Positions 26,844 through 36,338 are shown, counted from the first letter of the stretch. The stretch: DNA of 64,000 bases from Acidimicrobiaceae bacterium (GCA_003133325.1 PKXA01000024.1:62001-126000), one strand, 5' to 3'. Numbers and translations: made by a program. The notes: generated by a model from the letters alone, not told the origin.

Positions 26844-26922
26844 CGGCGAGGTCATGACCATCCGTATCCGCCGATCGGGTCTGCCAGAATGATCGGCATC
26901 TCTTGAACGCAGGGGTTCTGTC

Positions 26923-27909
26923 ATGGTCGACGAAGTGGTAGGTGGCGCCACACCTCGGGATGATCATGAATACGCGGTGGTGGTCCGGGGACTCACCAAG
27001 TCCTACGGGAGCGTCAAGGCTGTAGGGGGAGTCGACTTCCACATCGCCCGCGGGGAGGTCTTCGCACTTCTCGGCCCCAACGGTGCCGGCAAGACGACCA
27101 CGGTGGAGATTCTCGAAGGGTTCCGACAGCGAGACGGCGGCGAAGTCTCCGTCCTCGGGCACGACCCCGGCAACCCCCAGAGCAAGCTGAGGGACCTTCT
27201 GGGGATCGTCCTGCAGTCAACCGCCGTCGACCCCTACCTTACCGTGGAAGAGATGATCGGAATGTTCGCCCACTTCTTCCCGCATCCGAGGCCGGTCGGC
27301 GAGGTGATCGAGCTTGTCGGCCTCTCGGCTGAGCGCACCACCCGGGTGGTCAAACTCTCCGGAGGCCAGCAACGCCGGTTGGACGTGGCCATTGCGCTGG
27401 CCGGCGATCCGGAGTTGTTGTTCCTCGACGAGCCCACTACCGGGTTCGATCCCTCGGCCCGCCGGGGGGCATGGGAAGTGGTGAGGAACTTGGCTGCCCT
27501 GGGCAAGACGGTCCTTTTGACCACCCACTACATGGACGAAGCCCAGTACCTCGCCGACCGGGTGGCGGTGATCGCCTCGGGGAGAATCGTGGCCGAAGGT
27601 ACCCCTGCGACTCTCGGCGGGCGTGACCACGCTCGACCCCGGGTCCGATTCCGGCTGCCCGCCGGCATCCTTCCGCCCGCTGAGCTCGTCGCCGAGACCG
27701 ATGCCGAAGGCTTCAGCGCATTTGCCACCGAGGATCTCACCCTGGGACTGCACACCCTCACCAACTGGGCTCTGGACAATGCCGTGGTCATCGAGGGGCT
27801 CGAGATCATCCGCCCGACGTTGGAGGACATCTACCTGCAACTGACCGGTGGGGTCACCGCCCGCGATCCTGACCTTCCGGTCGATCCGGTGGTGGAAGGG
27901 AGCCGATGA
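26923..27909 (+). CDS. ABC transporter ATP-binding protein, DrrA-like
   Basis: 328 residues. Walker A GPNGAGKTT (about 52-60), Q-loop LGIVLQS, signature LSGGQQRRLDVAIAL, Walker B LLFLDEPTTGFDP and H-loop LLTTHYMDEA. The C-terminal extension (about 225-310) is the one found in DrrA-type ATPases of drug and lipid exporters. Overlaps the permease gene by ATGA at 27906-27909. Confidence 0.93.
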   Translation: MVDEVVGGATPRDDHEYAVVVRGLTKSYGSVKAVGGVDFHIARGEVFALLGPNGAGKTTTVEILEGFRQRDGGEVSVLGHDPGNPQSKLRDLLGIVLQSTAVDPYLTVEEMIGMFAHFFPHPRPVGEVIELVGLSAERTTRVVKLSGGQQRRLDVAIALAGDPELLFLDEPTTGFDPSARRGAWEVVRNLAALGKTVLLTTHYMDEAQYLADRVAVIASGRIVAEGTPATLGGRDHARPRVRFRLPAGILPPAELVAETDAEGFSAFATEDLTLGLHTLTNWALDNAVVIEGLEIIRPTLEDIYLQLTGGVTARDPDLPVDPVVEGSR

Positions 27910-28673
27910 ATTCTCTCCGACTCACCCTGTGGCAGGTGCGATACACCAACAAGGCGTATTGGCGAAATCCGGCCGCCGCCTTCTTCACCTTCCTGTTCCC
28001 ACTGATGTTTCTGGTGATCTTCACTGCGTTGCTCGGCCACGGCCATATCGTTCTTTCTGGTCATCGAATCAGCCTCTCCACCTACTACGTTGCCGCCATG
28101 GCCTCGTTTGCCGTCATCAGCGCGTCCTACGTGAACCTCGGCGTCGGGGTCACGTTCCAACGAGACTCGGGGATCCTCAAACGCATTGGCGGCAGTCCCC
28201 TCCCGGGCTGGGCCTATCTCACCGCCCGGGTCATCCATGCAATGTTGATGGCGGTGTTGCTGGTCATCATCACCGCCGTGTTCGGCAGGGCTTTCTATGG
28301 TGCCGCGGTGCCGTCGGGAAAGGACCTGATCTTCTTTGTGGTGATGCTGGTGGTCGGATCTGCGAGCTTCTGCGCACTCGGCCTGGCGGTCACCGCGCCG
28401 ATTCCCAACGCCGAAGCGGCCACCGCCATCGTGAATGCCACGATGCTTCCCCTGCTGTTCCTGTCCGGCGTCTTCATTCCCATCGGCGACCATGCACCGG
28501 CCTGGATCCAGTGGGTCGGCCGGGTCTTTCCCGTGAAGCACTTTGCCGACGGGTTGCAGGCCGGTTTTGTCGGATCGGCGTTTCATTGGAACGACGTTCT
28601 GGTCGTGGCCGCCTGGGGCGTGGCCGGTCTCCTCGTCGCGGCCCGTTACTTCAGTTGGGAGCCGCGCAGGTAG
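27906..28673 (+). CDS. ABC-2 type permease, DrrB-like
   Basis: 255 residues with six membrane helices, beginning NPAAAFFTFLFPLMFLVIFT, and the DrrB-type text FQRDSGILKRIGGSPLPGWA between helices 2 and 3, and the amphipathic segment after LPLLFLSGVFIPIGDHAP with VFPVKHFADGLQAGF. Partner of the ATPase just upstream. The pair likely exports a lipid, antibiotic or signal molecule; the substrate is unknown. Confidence 0.92.
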   Translation: MNSLRLTLWQVRYTNKAYWRNPAAAFFTFLFPLMFLVIFTALLGHGHIVLSGHRISLSTYYVAAMASFAVISASYVNLGVGVTFQRDSGILKRIGGSPLPGWAYLTARVIHAMLMAVLLVIITAVFGRAFYGAAVPSGKDLIFFVVMLVVGSASFCALGLAVTAPIPNAEAATAIVNATMLPLLFLSGVFIPIGDHAPAWIQWVGRVFPVKHFADGLQAGFVGSAFHWNDVLVVAAWGVAGLLVAARYFSWEPRR

Positions 28674-28819
28674 CCAGGCTTCTCCGACTGGCCGGTCCGC
28701 CGTGATCCATACCCGGCGACGGGGCCGGCACGGACGTGGCAATGTGGAGTCAGTCAGTCGGTAGATGTTGGGGATGGCACCGATATCGAACCGACCTTCA
28801 CCACGACGGAGAGGGTGCG

Positions 28820-29581
28820 ATGACACCTCGGTTGGAGGGAACGGTGGCCCTGGTGACGGGGGCATCCAGCGGTATCGGTGAGGCCACCGCGGTGGCACTT
28901 GTCGCCGAGGGTGCGACAGTAGCGGTCGCCGCCAGGCGACGTGATCGGCTCGAGGCACTGGCGGAGCGGATCGGCGACGACAGCCGGGTGCTGGTACTCG
29001 AGACCGACGTCACCGACGAGGGTCAGGTACGTGCCATGGTCGAGCGCACGGTGGCCGAATACGGCCGCCTCGACACTCTGGTCAACAACGCCGGAGTGAT
29101 GCTGCTGGGCCCCATCGTCGATGCCCCGGTGGAGGAGTGGCGACGGATGGTCGAGCTCAATGTGCTCGGGTTGCTCTACTGTACCCACGCCGCGCTGCCT
29201 CATCTGCTGCGGGCAGCCGAGGATGATCCACGTCGGGTCGCGGACATCGTGAACGTGAGTTCGGTGGCCGGCCGGGTGGCTCGCCAAAACAGTGGTGTCT
29301 ACAACGCCACCAAATTCGGGGTGGTGGCGTTCTCTGAATCGCTCCGTCAAGAGGTCACCAAACGCCACGTGCGGATTTCCATTGTCGAGCCCGGAGCCGT
29401 GATGACGGAGTTGGTCGGCCATAACCGACCCGAGATCAGGGAAGGCATGCGGGCCACTTTCGGCGATATGGAGATGCTGCAGTCGGAGGATATCGCCGAT
29501 GCGATTGTCTTCGCGGTGACCCGCCCCCGGCATGTGGCAGTGAACGAAGTAGTGGTGCGTCCGACCGAACAGGAACGATGA
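28820..29581 (+). CDS. Short-chain dehydrogenase/reductase (SDR)
   Basis: 253 residues from ATG 28820, which follows GGAGAGGG. Cofactor loop TGASSGIGEA, NNAG at NNAGVMLLGP, catalytic Ser in VNVSSVAGR and YNATK (Tyr/Lys). The text TDVTDEGQVRAMVERTVAEY fits the classical SDR group that often uses NADP (Arg-rich AARRRDRLEAL after strand 2). The closest general type is clavaldehyde-dehydrogenase/YdfG-like oxidoreductases; substrate unknown. The longer frame from 28736 adds no family residues. Confidence 0.92.
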   Translation: MTPRLEGTVALVTGASSGIGEATAVALVAEGATVAVAARRRDRLEALAERIGDDSRVLVLETDVTDEGQVRAMVERTVAEYGRLDTLVNNAGVMLLGPIVDAPVEEWRRMVELNVLGLLYCTHAALPHLLRAAEDDPRRVADIVNVSSVAGRVARQNSGVYNATKFGVVAFSESLRQEVTKRHVRISIVEPGAVMTELVGHNRPEIREGMRATFGDMEMLQSEDIADAIVFAVTRPRHVAVNEVVVRPTEQER

Positions 29582-29857
29582 GTGGAAGGTGCGGCGTGCC
29601 GGCCCGCCGACCACACCCTGGGCGACCTGGGCATCCAAATCGATGCCACCGACTGGCACTCGGAAACGGCCGGGACGCCGGCAGCTTCTCATCTCCTCGA
29701 CGCCGCCGGGGGAGTGCGAGCCGGGGTGGAGGCCACCCTGGTCGCGCGTGGTCCCCAGCCGACCGGAGTGACCCCACTTCTTCAGGAATGGTCCCCGGTG
29801 ACCAAGGGCCGCACCCTCGACCGGATCGAGGGTGGCATGGTCGGAGTCAGCTCGTAG
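29582..29857 (+). CDS. Hypothetical protein overlapping the SDR stop
   Basis: 91 residues from GTG 29582, adjacent to the SDR stop (TGAGTG). The sequence has a protein-like mix (HTLGDLGIQIDATDWHSETA; LLDAAGGVRAGVEATLVARG) but no known domain. It ends 11 bp inside the 3' end of the opposite ABC gene. It could be a translationally coupled small gene or a chance frame. Confidence 0.35.
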   Translation: MEGAACRPADHTLGDLGIQIDATDWHSETAGTPAASHLLDAAGGVRAGVEATLVARGPQPTGVTPLLQEWSPVTKGRTLDRIEGGMVGVSS

Positions 29858-30986
29858 CCGGCCACGTGACCACGGAACCGGCGGCGGTGATCTCCACCGG
29901 GGTGCCGTCCGCCACTACCAGATTGCCGTCGGCCCGAACTGTAATCAGATGTTGATCCACAGTTGGGTCCCGATTTACCGCCGGGGCCAAGAGCAAGTCC
30001 GATGTCGGTTCGATGGTGATCACGGTGTCATGACCGTGGAACTGGGTGCGGGTGACGGTGCCGGGCATGCCATTGCCCGACGACTTGGTGGACAACGTCA
30101 ACTGCTCGGGCCTGACCAACGCCACCACTGACCCGTCGGTTACCGCCGACCGACCGTGGGCGCGGATGGACAGCGTGCCGAAAGGGGTTGCCACCTGGTT
30201 GCCGTTGATGGTGGCAGTGACCAGGTTGGCATCACCGAGAAACTGGGCCATGTCGGGGTCGACCGGATGGTCGTAGAGCTCCTGAGGCGTGCCACATTGG
30301 CCGATGCATCCGTCGCGGATGACGGCCACCTGATCGGCGATCGAGAGAGCTTCGTCCTGGTCGTGGGTTACCAGCACCGCGGTGATGCCCTCGGCGTGCA
30401 ACACGTCCTGCACGTCGGCCCGCACGCTGGCTCTGAGACCGGCGTCGAGGGAGGAGAACGGTTCGTCGAGCAGGACCAACGCCGGGTTGATGGCCAGGGC
30501 CCGGGCCAGCGCCACCCTCTGCTGCTGCCCTCCGGAGAGCTGGTGGGGATAGCGAGAACCGAGTCCGGCGAGACCCACCATCTCGAGTAAGTGATCGGTG
30601 GAGGCGCCCGCCCGGCGCCCGCCCCGCCTGGCCCCCTTTTCTATTGCCCGGCGTCGTTGCCGCCCGGGTCGACGCACGCCGAAGGCGATGTTGGCGGCGA
30701 CGGTGAGGTGGGGAAAGAGAGAACCCTCTTGGGGGACGTACCCGATGCCCCGTTGCTCGGGTGGAAGAGCATGGTGACTGTCCTCGACGAGCTTTCCCCC
30801 CACGGTCACGGTTCCTTGGTCCGCCCGTTCGAAACCGGCGATCACCCGGAGCAGCGTCGTCTTCCCGCTGCCTGACGGACCGAGGATGGCGGTCAGCGAG
30901 CCCTCGGGCACGCCGAGGTCGATTCCGCAGAGGACCGGCTGGGGACCGAATGCCTTATGCAACCCGCGGACATCGAGGCCGGTCAT
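29847..30986 (-). CDS. Iron-type ABC importer ATP-binding protein, FbpC-like
   Basis: 379 residues from ATG 30986. Walker A GPSGSGKTT (about 36-44), Q-loop GYVPQEGSLFPHLTV, signature LSGGQQQRVALARAL, Walker B LVLLDEPFSSLDA and H-loop VLVTHDQDEAL, followed by a TOBE-type C-terminal domain (about 250-379: TVTRTQFHGHDTVITIE). An insertion of basic residues (GRQRRRAIEKGARRGGRRAG) sits between Q-loop and signature. The start overlaps the permease stop. With the permease and binding protein it forms a ferric-ion or similar metal/sulfonate-type importer. Confidence 0.9.
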   Translation of the reverse strand: MTGLDVRGLHKAFGPQPVLCGIDLGVPEGSLTAILGPSGSGKTTLLRVIAGFERADQGTVTVGGKLVEDSHHALPPEQRGIGYVPQEGSLFPHLTVAANIAFGVRRPGRQRRRAIEKGARRGGRRAGASTDHLLEMVGLAGLGSRYPHQLSGGQQQRVALARALAINPALVLLDEPFSSLDAGLRASVRADVQDVLHAEGITAVLVTHDQDEALSIADQVAVIRDGCIGQCGTPQELYDHPVDPDMAQFLGDANLVTATINGNQVATPFGTLSIRAHGRSAVTDGSVVALVRPEQLTLSTKSSGNGMPGTVTRTQFHGHDTVITIEPTSDLLLAPAVNRDPTVDQHLITVRADGNLVVADGTPVEITAAGSVVTWPATS

Positions 30987-32584
30987 CACGGTTCGCGGGT
31001 TCGGGCCGGGAGGCGGTTGAACCATCGCCCGAGCACGTAGCTCGGGACCACGGCAATTGCGATCATCAGGCCAGCGTACGGTGCCGCGGCTCCATACGAG
31101 AGGTTCGTGGTATACGCCCAGAACTGAGTGGCGAGGGTCTGCACGCCGGTGGGTATCAGCACCAGGGTCAAGGTGAGCTCGGTGACCGTCGACAGGAAGA
31201 CCAGGCTGAAGGCAGCCGCCAACCCGGGTCCGACCAGAGGCAGCACCACCCGCCACCAAACCGCCAGTGGGCGTCGTCCGAGGGACCGGGCCACCTCTTC
31301 GAGTTCCACCGGTGCCTGGGCCACCGAGGTGCGTACCGCCACCAGGGCCAAGGGAAAGAACATGATGGCGTATCCGATGATGAGCAGCGGGGAGCTCTGG
31401 TAGAAGACCCGGAGGCCGCGGATGGAGAAGTAGACCAGGGCCAAGGCGATGATCAACCCGGGAATGGCCTGGACGATGAACGTGCTCCGCTCCAGCACCC
31501 GGGTCGACCGGCGGGGATGGCGAACGGCCAGGAGCGCCACCGGAAGGGCCAGCAATGTGGCCAGGGCCCCGGCCCCGGCGGCGTACCCGGCGGTGGTCAA
31601 GGCCGCACCCACCATGGAGGTCGAGGCCGGCAGGGTCGTCGTTCCACTGTTGAACAACCAATAGATGATGACCCCGATCGGCACTCCGAGGGCGAGGCCG
31701 GTCAGCACCACGAACCCGAGGAGCGAAGGCAGCCTCCACCGACCGAGCCGGTGGACGGTGCCGGCCCGGGCCACCCGCGCCGATCGGGCCACCCGGCCCC
31801 GCCCCCGGGCCGCGGCGTCGCCACCCAGCACCGCCAGACTCAATACCACCAGGATCAAAGACAACGAGGATGCCACCGGTATGTTGTAACTGCGTTGGGA
31901 CTCGAAGAAGATCTCCGTGGTCAACGTCTGGTACCGCAGAATCTCGAAGGCGCCGTATTCGGCCAGCAGCGCCAGTGAAACCAGGATGCAACCGCCCAGC
32001 AACGCCGGGCGGGCCTGGCTCAGGGTCACCCGTCGAAAGGTGGCCATCCGGCCCAGGCCGAGTGAGCGCGCCACTTCCTCTTGGCCGGGGTCCGCCCCCC
32101 GGAACGAAGCGGCCACCGGCAGATAGACCAGTGGGTAGAGCGCCAACGTCATCACCAGGAGCGCGCCGAAGAAGCCGTGAACGCTGGGAGCCACCGAGAC
32201 CCATCCGAACCCCACCACGAAATCGGGAATAGCCACAGGGAGTACCACGACCACCGCCCAGAGCCGGCGACCCGGGAGGTCGGTCCGCTCTACGAACCAG
32301 GCGGTGGTGGTGCCGATCACCGCGCACGCCAGCGTCACCACCACCGACAGTCGGGCGGTATTCCACAGCAACTCGAGGGTGAATCTCCGCAACACCAACC
32401 GGACGATCTCCGACCAACCTGATCTGGTGGCTTGCGCCACCACGTAGACGACCGGCAGGGCGAGAATCACCGTCACCGCGCCCGCCAGCACCCACAGAAG
32501 CACCGGTCGACGATGGCGAGCCGCCACCGTGGGCGGAAGTGCAGATGTCACCAGGACGGGCGCATCGGCGACAGTGTCGGTCAC
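30986..32584 (-). CDS. ABC importer permease, fused double-domain FbpB-like
   Basis: 532 residues from GTG 32584, 4 bp after the binding-protein stop. Twelve or so membrane helices in two homologous halves; each half has the permease EAA loop (EEVARSLGLGRMATFRRVTL and EEVARSLGRRPLAVWWRVVL). Such fused permeases are typical of FbpB/SfuB ferric-iron importers. The first stop-overlapped codon shows coupling to the ATPase gene. A longer frame upstream reads into the binding-protein gene and is not used. Confidence 0.92.
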   Translation of the reverse strand: MTDTVADAPVLVTSALPPTVAARHRRPVLLWVLAGAVTVILALPVVYVVAQATRSGWSEIVRLVLRRFTLELLWNTARLSVVVTLACAVIGTTTAWFVERTDLPGRRLWAVVVVLPVAIPDFVVGFGWVSVAPSVHGFFGALLVMTLALYPLVYLPVAASFRGADPGQEEVARSLGLGRMATFRRVTLSQARPALLGGCILVSLALLAEYGAFEILRYQTLTTEIFFESQRSYNIPVASSLSLILVVLSLAVLGGDAAARGRGRVARSARVARAGTVHRLGRWRLPSLLGFVVLTGLALGVPIGVIIYWLFNSGTTTLPASTSMVGAALTTAGYAAGAGALATLLALPVALLAVRHPRRSTRVLERSTFIVQAIPGLIIALALVYFSIRGLRVFYQSSPLLIIGYAIMFFPLALVAVRTSVAQAPVELEEVARSLGRRPLAVWWRVVLPLVGPGLAAAFSLVFLSTVTELTLTLVLIPTGVQTLATQFWAYTTNLSYGAAAPYAGLMIAIAVVPSYVLGRWFNRLPARTREP

Positions 32585-32588
32585 CGGA

Positions 32589-33623
32589 CTATGCCAGTTG
32601 GGCTTGTTGTAGCAGCTTGATGGCGGTCGATCCGTCGCCGAGCTGGGCAATGGTGAGGGGAGCGGGTTGCAGCGAGCCAAGGGGGGTCAACGGCTGAGCG
32701 GTGGTGACACCCGAACCGATGGGATACTCGTAGCTGTCGCCGTGGGCGATGATCTCTTGGCCCTGGGATCCCACCAGAAACGCCAGGAACTGTTGGGCAG
32801 CGGCCTTATGGCTGCTCGACGCCAGAATGGCGGCACCCGAGACGTCGACGATGTAGCCGGCATCACCGGGGCTGAAGGTGGCAATGGCCGAGTGCGTACC
32901 GGACGCACCCAGTTGGGCGCGCTCCCGGTACCAGTAGTAGGCGTTGATGATCCCGATGGTGGCGTGCCCTTTGTTCACTTGGTCGGTGAGGGTTTCGTTA
33001 TCGGGGTAGATGTTGTCGGCAGCATTGGATTTGATAGCGGTGAGCCACTTGGTGGTGGCATCGACTCCGTACGATGCCACGACAGAGGTGACGATGGGTT
33101 GAAAGTCAGTCTCCCCCTGGGCCAGGGCCAGTTTGCCTTTCCATTGTGGACCGGCCAGGTCCATCACCGAGTGGGGGAGTTGATCGGGCTTGAGCAGGTC
33201 GGTGTTGTACACCAGCTCACTGACCCGGGCCGAGACACCCACCCAGTCCCCCTGAGGGGAGTTGTACTTGGAGGGGACGGCAGCCAAGGTGGCCGGAGCC
33301 ACTACAGCCAGCAGGTGCTTGCTCTGCAATGTTTCAAGTGCCGGAGAGTTCTCGGTGTAGATCACGTCGGCCGGTGACGCCCCGCCTTCGGTGATGATCT
33401 GGTTGGCCAGGACATCCTCATCGTCGTTGCGCACCTGGACGTGGATCCCTGACTCCTTTTCGAACGCGGCCACCAGTGCGTTGGTGGTCTGCTCGTGTTG
33501 GCCGTTGTAGACGGTGAGAGAGGACCCGGATCCCGATGACCCGCCGCTGCAGGCGGTCGCCCCCAGTGCGGTGGCGACAATCGCAGCCACGGTGGCGGTG
33601 GTGAGTCTCTTGGGAAACTTCAT
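32589..33623 (-). CDS. Iron ABC importer substrate-binding lipoprotein, FbpA/FutA-like
   Basis: 344 residues. Lipoprotein signal peptide MKFPKRLTTATVAAIVATAL with the lipobox GATAC, then a Ser/Gly linker. The mature protein opens LTVYNGQHEQTTNALVAAFE and includes GGASPADVIYTENSPALETL and the tyrosine cluster NAYYWYRERAQLG, the kind of site that coordinates ferric iron in FutA/FbpA proteins. It captures metal outside the membrane for the FbpB/FbpC-like partners. A sigma70-type promoter with a metal-regulator-type operator lies upstream at 33674-33703. Confidence 0.9.
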   Translation of the reverse strand: MKFPKRLTTATVAAIVATALGATACSGGSSGSGSSLTVYNGQHEQTTNALVAAFEKESGIHVQVRNDDEDVLANQIITEGGASPADVIYTENSPALETLQSKHLLAVVAPATLAAVPSKYNSPQGDWVGVSARVSELVYNTDLLKPDQLPHSVMDLAGPQWKGKLALAQGETDFQPIVTSVVASYGVDATTKWLTAIKSNAADNIYPDNETLTDQVNKGHATIGIINAYYWYRERAQLGASGTHSAIATFSPGDAGYIVDVSGAAILASSSHKAAAQQFLAFLVGSQGQEIIAHGDSYEYPIGSGVTTAQPLTPLGSLQPAPLTIAQLGDGSTAIKLLQQAQLA

Positions 33624-33673
33624 GACGTGGACCGCCCTCTCGGACTCAGTTTCTCAGGTAAGGATGATAAAAA

Positions 33674-33703
33674 ATATTAGGCATGCCGAACATTCGGTGT
33701 CAA
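33674..33703 (-). promoter_or_regulatory. Sigma70-type promoter with DtxR/MntR-like operator for the iron importer
   Basis: On the minus strand: -35 TTGACA (33703-33698), 18-bp spacer, -10 TAATAT (33679-33674). Within it lies the dyad TTCGGCATGCCTAA (33690-33677), one pair short of the perfect TTAGGCATGCCTAA, overlapping spacer and -10. This is where a metal-dependent DtxR/IdeR/MntR-type repressor would block RNA polymerase. The binding-protein ATG at 33623 is about 45 nt downstream of the predicted start. Confidence 0.65.
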
Positions 33704-33774
33704 CCATGCTGTCGGATGGGTTCCCCGTTAGAATTCGGAGGTCAGGTGGGCTCTCGACGAGATGAGGACAGCAC

Positions 33775-34665
33775 ATGAGTGGTATCCCGGGGCCAAAGGA
33801 CGTGTCGATGACCGGAAGAACGGTGATCGTGACCGGGGGTAATTCCGGGATCGGCAAGGCCACCGCGGTGGCTCTGGCCCGGGCTGGGGCCCGGACGGTG
33901 ATCACCGTCCGCGACGCGTCGCGAGGTGATCAAGCCGTCGCCGAGATTGGCCGGGCCAGTGGCAGCGACCTCGTGGAGGTGGTGGTATTCGATCTGGCCG
34001 ATCTGGCTTCGGTCCGTATGGGCGCGGCTGAGCTCTTGCAGCGTTGCGATCGGATCGATGTGTTGATCAACAACGCCGGCCTGGTGCTGACCGACCGCTC
34101 GGAGACGGTGGACGGCTACGAATCGACCTTTGCCGTGAATCATCTGGGGCCGTTCCTCTTGACCACCTTGCTCACCGACCGTCTGGTGGCATCCGCCCCC
34201 TCCCGGGTGGTGAATGTGGCTTCTACCGCCCACCGGTCGGCACGCCACGGATTGGACTTCGACGATCTGCAGTCGCGCCAGAACTACCGGGGCATGCAGG
34301 TATACGGCCGGTCGAAGTTGGCCAATATCCTCTTCACCACCGAGCTGGCTCGTCGCTTGGCCGGGACCGGGGTGACGGTGAACTCGGTCCATCCGGGGAC
34401 CGTCGCCACCGGATATGGACGAGACGGAGACACTCGGGGGTTCTTGACCTTCGGATTGAAGGTGATCAAACCGTTCGTCCTCACGCCGGAGCAGGGAGCC
34501 CGAACGTCGGTCTTTCTGGCCTCGTCGGCGGATGTGGCCGACGTCACCGGCAAGTATTTCGTCAAGGGGAAAGCTCGCAAGCCCTCTGCCTGGGCCGAGG
34601 ATGAGGCCGCTGCCGGTCGCCTGTGGGCGGTCAGCGAGGAACTGGTGGGTTCCGTCGACCGGTGA
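33775..34665 (+). CDS. SDR family oxidoreductase, retinol dehydrogenase-like
   Basis: 296 residues from ATG 33775. TGGNSGIGKA cofactor loop, NNAG (INNAGLVLTDR), the NHLGPFLLTTLL motif of the RDH/WWOX-like group, Ser in VNVASTAHRS and YGRSKLAN (Tyr/Lys). The Arg after strand 2 (TVRDASRGDQA) suggests NADP. Substrate unknown. It diverges from the iron importer operon, so both promoters share the 150-bp gap. Confidence 0.9.
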   Translation: MSGIPGPKDVSMTGRTVIVTGGNSGIGKATAVALARAGARTVITVRDASRGDQAVAEIGRASGSDLVEVVVFDLADLASVRMGAAELLQRCDRIDVLINNAGLVLTDRSETVDGYESTFAVNHLGPFLLTTLLTDRLVASAPSRVVNVASTAHRSARHGLDFDDLQSRQNYRGMQVYGRSKLANILFTTELARRLAGTGVTVNSVHPGTVATGYGRDGDTRGFLTFGLKVIKPFVLTPEQGARTSVFLASSADVADVTGKYFVKGKARKPSAWAEDEAAAGRLWAVSEELVGSVDR

Positions 34666-34760
34666 AAGGTCCGCGGCGGCGGTAGGTCGGTGGCCCAGGG
34701 TGAGGCCGGCAGGGTGAGTTCGGCCAACCACCGGCTCATCCCCCGGCACCGACCGACCAC

Positions 34761-36059
34761 CTACAGCGGCTCACCTTCCCCCAGTTCGCTGGTGGTTTCG
34801 GCGATGGCCCGGTCCGCGGCTCCTGGCGGCAGTTGGTCACCACCTCCACTGTCCCGCCACAGTTCGGGAACCCGCCACAGGAGCAGGGCGACGCCGATGA
34901 CACAGACCAGGCCACCCGACCACACCGCGAACTGTGGTCCACCAACTTCGGCGGCCAGGCCGGTTTCCGCATCGCCCAACCGGGGGCCACCGGCCACCAC
35001 CGCGAAGAAGGTCCCCGAAAGGCGGCCTTGCAGGTGATCCGGCACTGCCCGTTGCTGCACCGCCTGGCGAAAGACCGCCGAGATGACGTCGGCCGCTCCG
35101 GCCAGGGCCAACAGGGCGAGACTGATCCAGAGCACCGGGATGATGCCGAAGAGAGCAATGGTGGTTCCCCATACCGCCACGCAGGCGGCGATGGCCCTCC
35201 CCTGGTGTCGTACCCGGCTACACCAACCCGTGAACAACGAGCCGACCAGGGCCCCTGCCCCCGGGGCGGCATACAGCAGCCCGACCACCCCGGCGCCGCC
35301 GCCGAACAGCCCCACACCCAGGGCGGGAAACACCGCCCGAGGCATCCCGAAGATCATGGCATTGAGGTCGATCCAGTAGGTCGCCGACAGCAGTTTTTGG
35401 CCCTTGAGGTGCGAAAAACCCTCTGCCATCGAGCGGAATCCCATCGGCGTGCCCCCGCCTCTGGGCACCAACGCCGGCAAGAGGAGAGCAATGACAAGGG
35501 CAACCCCGAAGGTGGCCACGTCGATCCCGAATACCGCCCCCAACCCGATGGTGGCGATAAGAATTCCGGCGAGGGCGGGTCCCACCACCAGCGCCAGTTG
35601 CTGAATGGTCGTCTGCAGCGCTACCGCGGCGATGACCTCGTCCTGGTCGACCACCATGGGAAGCGTCGCCCGTCGGGCCGGCCAGTCCACGCCCTGAAAG
35701 GCAGCCGCGGCTGCCGTGCACGCGAAGAGGGGCCACACCCGGGGATGGGGGAGCGTGGCGTTGATCACCAGACCGCCGCTGGCGGCCGCCATGGCGAATT
35801 GGGTGATGACCAGTACCCGCCGTCGGTCCATGGCATCGGCGAGGGTGCCACCCAACAGGGCACCGACCAACAGGGGGACCAGTTGCACCAAGCCGGTCAA
35901 GCCGACGACCAGCGACGAATGGGTCAAGGCATAGGCCTGATAGGAAACGGCCACCAATGTGAGCTGGGAACCCATCCCGGACACCACCTGGCCGGCCCAC
36001 AATCGGCGGAAGTCACGGTGACGTCGCAAAGGGGTGATGTCGATGACGACGCGAGCCAC
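34761..36059 (-). CDS. MFS transporter, EntS-like
   Basis: 432 residues from GTG 36059; 10-12 helices. LRRHRDFRRLWAGQVVSGMG and SQLTLVAVSYQAYALTHSSL at the N-terminus and GGTLADAMDRRRVLV (motif A) match the EntS/DUF894-type exporters, whose best known member exports enterobactin. The link to siderophores is family knowledge only; the iron importer 1.2 kb away makes it attractive. The C-terminal 35 residues are hydrophilic. Confidence 0.88.
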   Translation of the reverse strand: MARVVIDITPLRRHRDFRRLWAGQVVSGMGSQLTLVAVSYQAYALTHSSLVVGLTGLVQLVPLLVGALLGGTLADAMDRRRVLVITQFAMAAASGGLVINATLPHPRVWPLFACTAAAAAFQGVDWPARRATLPMVVDQDEVIAAVALQTTIQQLALVVGPALAGILIATIGLGAVFGIDVATFGVALVIALLLPALVPRGGGTPMGFRSMAEGFSHLKGQKLLSATYWIDLNAMIFGMPRAVFPALGVGLFGGGAGVVGLLYAAPGAGALVGSLFTGWCSRVRHQGRAIAACVAVWGTTIALFGIIPVLWISLALLALAGAADVISAVFRQAVQQRAVPDHLQGRLSGTFFAVVAGGPRLGDAETGLAAEVGGPQFAVWSGGLVCVIGVALLLWRVPELWRDSGGGDQLPPGAADRAIAETTSELGEGEPL

Positions 36060-36134
36060 CCGGTAACCGTACCGGGCACATCAACGTGACTTGGCGACGT
36101 AGCGGCTGACATGTTCCGCGCTAGAGTGAGATCC

Positions 36135-36311
36135 ATGCGTTCTGTGGATGTGTTTGCGAACCGGATATTCCGGCATACCGGGGGCCTTGCGGCTCTCGGG
36201 TCCTCGCGTGGGCCTGTAGCGCTCTCGACGAGTCGCAACGGATCGGCATGTGCCGGTGCCGTATCGGCACCGAGCACCAAGGCAATCTCGGAGGCGCTCC
36301 CGACGGAATGA
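36135..36311 (+). CDS. Possible leaderless small protein upstream of a terminator
   Basis: 58 residues beginning MRSVDVFANRIFRHTGGLAA. TAGAGT (36122-36127) sits 7 bp before ATG 36135, the spacing expected of a -10 box for a leaderless message in actinobacteria, and a strong terminator follows 30 bp after the stop. No domain is recognised; the C-terminal half is Ala/Ser rich. The transcription unit itself (promoter to terminator, about 240 nt) is better supported than the protein, so an RNA product is the alternative. Confidence 0.4.
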   Translation: MRSVDVFANRIFRHTGGLAALGSSRGPVALSTSRNGSACAGAVSAPSTKAISEALPTE

Positions 36312-36338
36312 CCAACCAGCTACATGGTCTGTACCGTC

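Noticed and set aside
29858-32495. Very long minus-strand frame joining the FbpC-like gene to Gly/Arg-rich text
   Set aside because: Its upstream half is a shadow of the permease gene in another frame.
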